A program made the translations under genes and the position numbers. 10,776 nucleotides of DNA from an uncultured Lachnospiraceae bacterium (GTDB lineage Bacteria; Bacillota; Clostridia; Lachnospirales; Lachnospiraceae), in NCBI GenBank assembly GCA_947177105.1, contig CAMWTF010000048.1, positions 1 to 10,776 on the forward strand. Direction: 5' to 3'. The notes under the pieces are model-generated. The model made no database searches, was not told where the DNA came from, and saw only the letters and a program-made list of their open reading frames with translations. Shown here piece by piece: positions 7,956-10,776 of the stretch; position 1 is the stretch's first letter; the number at the start of each line of letters is the position of its first letter.

Positions 7956-8001
7956 GTCAGTATAACGCCCTTCTGTCCGATTCAGCGGGCTGTGTACTGA
8001 C
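7956..8001. repeat. Inverted repeat H1 in the glnN-pyrG gap
   Basis: GTCAGTA (7956-7962) pairs with TACTGAC (7995-8001). Inside, GCCC (7967-7970) pairs with GGGC (7987-7990) and CTG with CAG, giving a long interrupted stem around a short loop. Confidence 0.6.
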
Positions 8002-8010
8002 CACACTAGA

Positions 8011-8044
8011 CTGGCTGACATATTGCTTTCAACATGCCAGCCAG
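8011..8044. repeat. Inverted repeat H2 in the glnN-pyrG gap
   Basis: Eleven-base arms CTGGCTGACAT (8011-8021) and ATGCCAGCCAG (8034-8044) match except for one A-C mismatch, with a 12-base loop. It lies nine bases from H1. Confidence 0.65.
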
Positions 8045-8069
8045 TTCTCGTTTTTATCTTCCTCTTTTC

Positions 8070-8090
8070 ATGCATACCCTCTGCATGCAT
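8070..8090. repeat. Inverted repeat H3 in the glnN-pyrG gap
   Basis: Two copies of the self-complementary hexamer ATGCAT (8070-8075 and 8085-8090) are separated by nine bases, so they can be read as a direct or an inverted repeat. It is the weakest member of the cluster. Confidence 0.4.
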
Positions 8091-8094
8091 ATCT

Positions 8095-8117
8095 GGAGTT
8101 TGGCCAGGCCAAACTCC
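8095..8117. repeat. Near-perfect 23-base palindrome H4 in the glnN-pyrG gap
   Basis: GGAGTTTGGCC (8095-8105) and GGCCAAACTCC (8107-8117) form a perfect 11-base dyad around a single A. With essentially no loop it looks more like a protein-binding site or a cruciform-prone sequence than a terminator, and no T-run follows on either strand. Confidence 0.7.
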
Positions 8118-8135
8118 TGTTTCACCTGTGATATT

Positions 8136-8174
8136 GCACCAATCGGTATTTGGAAGTTTTACTTCCAAACTTAC
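8136..8174. repeat. Dyad-containing direct repeat, copy A
   Basis: A 39-base unit related to copy B at 8211-8249. Its core is the dyad TTTGGAAGT-TTT-ACTTCCAAA (8149-8169) with perfect 9-base arms. Similarity to copy B also extends a few bases upstream (CCTGT before each unit). It could be a duplicated operator or a duplicated stem-loop. Confidence 0.7.
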
Positions 8175-8210
8175 TTCTACATACATAACACGGATCACAC
8201 CCCTGTTACT

Positions 8211-8249
8211 GCATTAATCAGTATTTGGAAGTGAAACTTCCACACTTAC
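8211..8249. repeat. Dyad-containing direct repeat, copy B
   Basis: This copy begins 75 bases after copy A. The core TGGAAGT-GAA-ACTTCCA (8226-8242) has 7-base arms. Differences from copy A fall mainly in the loop and in a few flanking positions, while the arms are kept, which suggests the dyad itself is what matters. It lies 50-90 bases after the glnN stop. Confidence 0.7.
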
Positions 8250-8298
8250 CATGTCCCTGCGATATGCTATTTATTTATATCACGTATTTCCTGTCAGT

Positions 8299-10395
<2,097 letters not shown>

Positions 10396-10451
10396 AAACT
10401 TCACTCCTCCTCTTATTTATATTGACGGTCACAAAAACCTGCCAAGTAACC

Positions 10452-10510
10452 CGACTCACGAGCGAAAGCTTCCAAAAACATCACGGAAAATTTCATCGCT
10501 CGTGAGTACG
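10452..10510. repeat. Long hairpin in the glnN leader
   Basis: Perfect 12-base arms, ACTCACGAGCGA (10454-10465) and TCGCTCGTGAGT (10496-10507), extend by two more pairs across a one-base bulge. The 30-base loop has a small inner stem (TTCC with GGAA). No T-run follows on either strand, so it is not an ordinary terminator. It lies about 60 bases before the glnN start, where it could stabilise the mRNA, bind a regulator or mark a mobile repeat. Confidence 0.7.
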
Positions 10511-10562
10511 AGTTCCGCACATTCCCTTTTTGCGCATAATACCAGTGATCTCCTTGGGACTG

Positions 10563-10579
10563 CTTGAGCTGTCCTCAAG
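10563..10579 (-). repeat. Small stem-loop in the glnN leader
   Basis: CTTGAG and CTCAAG form a perfect 6-base stem around the 5-base loop GACAG on the minus strand. The stem repeats the TTGAG/CTCAAG arms of the terminator hairpin 50 bases upstream, so the two could exchange partners in the finished RNA. Confidence 0.45.
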
Positions 10580-10615
10580 ATGATCCTCGCTGTCCGGGAA
10601 TAGGCTGACAACCAT

Positions 10616-10663
10616 ACACAAAAAGAAAAGGCGTCCTTGAGTACATCACTCAAAGACGCCTTT
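10616..10663 (-). terminator. Intrinsic terminator or attenuator at the very start of the glnN leader
   Basis: On the minus strand AAAGGCGTC and TTGAGT pair with ACTCAA and GACGCCTTT. This gives 15 base pairs with one internal mismatch and a 5-base loop, and the stem runs into TTCTTTTTG. It begins only about ten bases after the predicted start of the glnN promoter, so it would end that transcript after roughly 55-60 bases. A terminator for a gene further upstream is less likely, because the promoter lies between it and the window edge. Confidence 0.8.
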
Positions 10664-10679
10664 GCCTTTCATATTCTGC

Positions 10680-10708
10680 ATTATGCACCCTTGTCAGGGA
10701 TTTGTCAA
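10680..10708 (-). promoter_or_regulatory. Sigma-70-type promoter of glnN
   Basis: TTGACA (10708-10703), a 17-base spacer and CATAAT (10685-10680) on the minus strand. Start is expected near 10673, giving a leader of about 280 bases before the glnN ATG. This is the only good promoter seen in front of glnN. A second candidate right before the gene (TTGGCA, 18 bases, TATAAA) would start inside the ribosome binding site. Confidence 0.75.
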
Positions 10709-10776
10709 GTCCTGTTTTGCAAAAAGCACGACAAACAATTGTAGTTTTTTAAATTTTCATCAGTTCTTCTATAAAT

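Larger units (their letters stand above)
7825..8298. other. Hairpin-rich intergenic region between glnN and pyrG
   Basis: This 474-base stretch has no convincing gene. It contains at least six inverted repeats between about 7956 and 8242, listed separately, two of which lie in a diverged direct duplication. None is followed by a T-run on the minus strand, so no standard glnN terminator is visible and read-through into pyrG is possible. The pyrG-proximal 130 bases (7825-7955) hold only a weak promoter candidate, TTGACT (7897-7892), 16 bases, TATCCG (7875-7870). An 83-codon minus-strand frame (8198-7947) crosses most of the hairpins but shows no recognised domain. I have an unverified impression of having met similar tiny frames in other Lachnospiraceae genomes, which would fit a dispersed repeat. 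Confidence 0.7.
10396..10776. other. Leader and upstream region of glnN
   Basis: No convincing gene is seen in these 381 bases. Read towards glnN, the region holds a sigma-70-type promoter, an intrinsic terminator starting about ten bases after the expected transcript start, a 6-base stem-loop, and a long hairpin with 12-base arms. The strong GGAGGAG ribosome binding site comes last. A frame from 10653 to 10456 is open but starts inside the terminator stem. Its end, plus the bases after the stop, spells peptide-like text (FGSFRS, stop, VGLLGRFL) that I recall, without being able to check it, from many tiny hypothetical frames in Lachnospiraceae. This hints that part of the leader is a dispersed repeat. 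Confidence 0.6.

Noticed and set aside
7947..8198. 83-codon minus-strand frame in the glnN-pyrG gap
   Set aside because: It has no recognised domain and a weak ribosome binding site. Much of it is made of the inverted repeats, so the open frame is more likely a by-product of the repeats. Kept as part of the hairpin-cluster finding.
10456..10653. 65-codon minus-strand frame in the glnN leader
   Set aside because: It begins with TTG inside the terminator stem, has no ribosome binding site, and runs through the hairpins. It is probably non-coding.
10560..10663. ANTAR-type tandem hairpins in the glnN leader
   Set aside because: Two similar stems exist, but the loops are five bases rather than the expected six with conserved A and G. 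The terminator is also the first stem, not the second.

Overview
The window looks like the chromosome of a gut-type member of the Clostridia, most likely Lachnospiraceae. This is inferred from a type III glutamine synthetase, a Bacillus-type iron-sulfur PurF, an AAA-ATPase-like/PD-(D/E)XK fusion protein of the kind expanded in gut anaerobes, and strong AGGAGG-type ribosome binding sites. No species can be named from the sequence alone. Every convincing gene lies on the minus strand, so the order of transcription is from high to low coordinates.

Right half (10776 to 4622): glnN (type III glutamine synthetase), pyrG (CTP synthase) and purF (amidophosphoribosyltransferase). The theme is glutamine. 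GlnN makes it, while PyrG and PurF are both glutamine amidotransferases that spend its amide nitrogen on pyrimidine and purine nucleotides. glnN has a clear sigma-70-type promoter (10680-10708), followed about ten bases after the predicted transcript start by an intrinsic-terminator hairpin. A long leader with further hairpins follows. The 474-base glnN-pyrG gap holds no convincing gene but is packed with at least six inverted repeats, two of them in a diverged direct duplication. The 170-base pyrG-purF gap holds three more dyads, one of them right beside the purF ribosome binding site.

Middle (4593 to 2669): a self-contained unit consisting of a near-consensus promoter, a 577-residue AAA-ATPase-like protein with a C-terminal PD-(D/E)XK nuclease-like domain, and a strong intrinsic terminator. 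By eye it is richer in A and T than the nucleotide-synthesis genes, which suggests it is an acquired accessory gene.

Left end (2629 to 1): a YyaL/SPATA20-family protein (thioredoxin-like DUF255 domain plus an alpha/alpha-barrel region), then the first 107 codons of an ECF-type RNA polymerase sigma factor cut by the window edge. Its leader contains a possible ECF-style promoter.

No tRNA, rRNA, CRISPR array, transposase or phage gene was seen. The most unusual material is non-coding: the hairpin cluster between glnN and pyrG, and the terminator-at-the-start leader of glnN.
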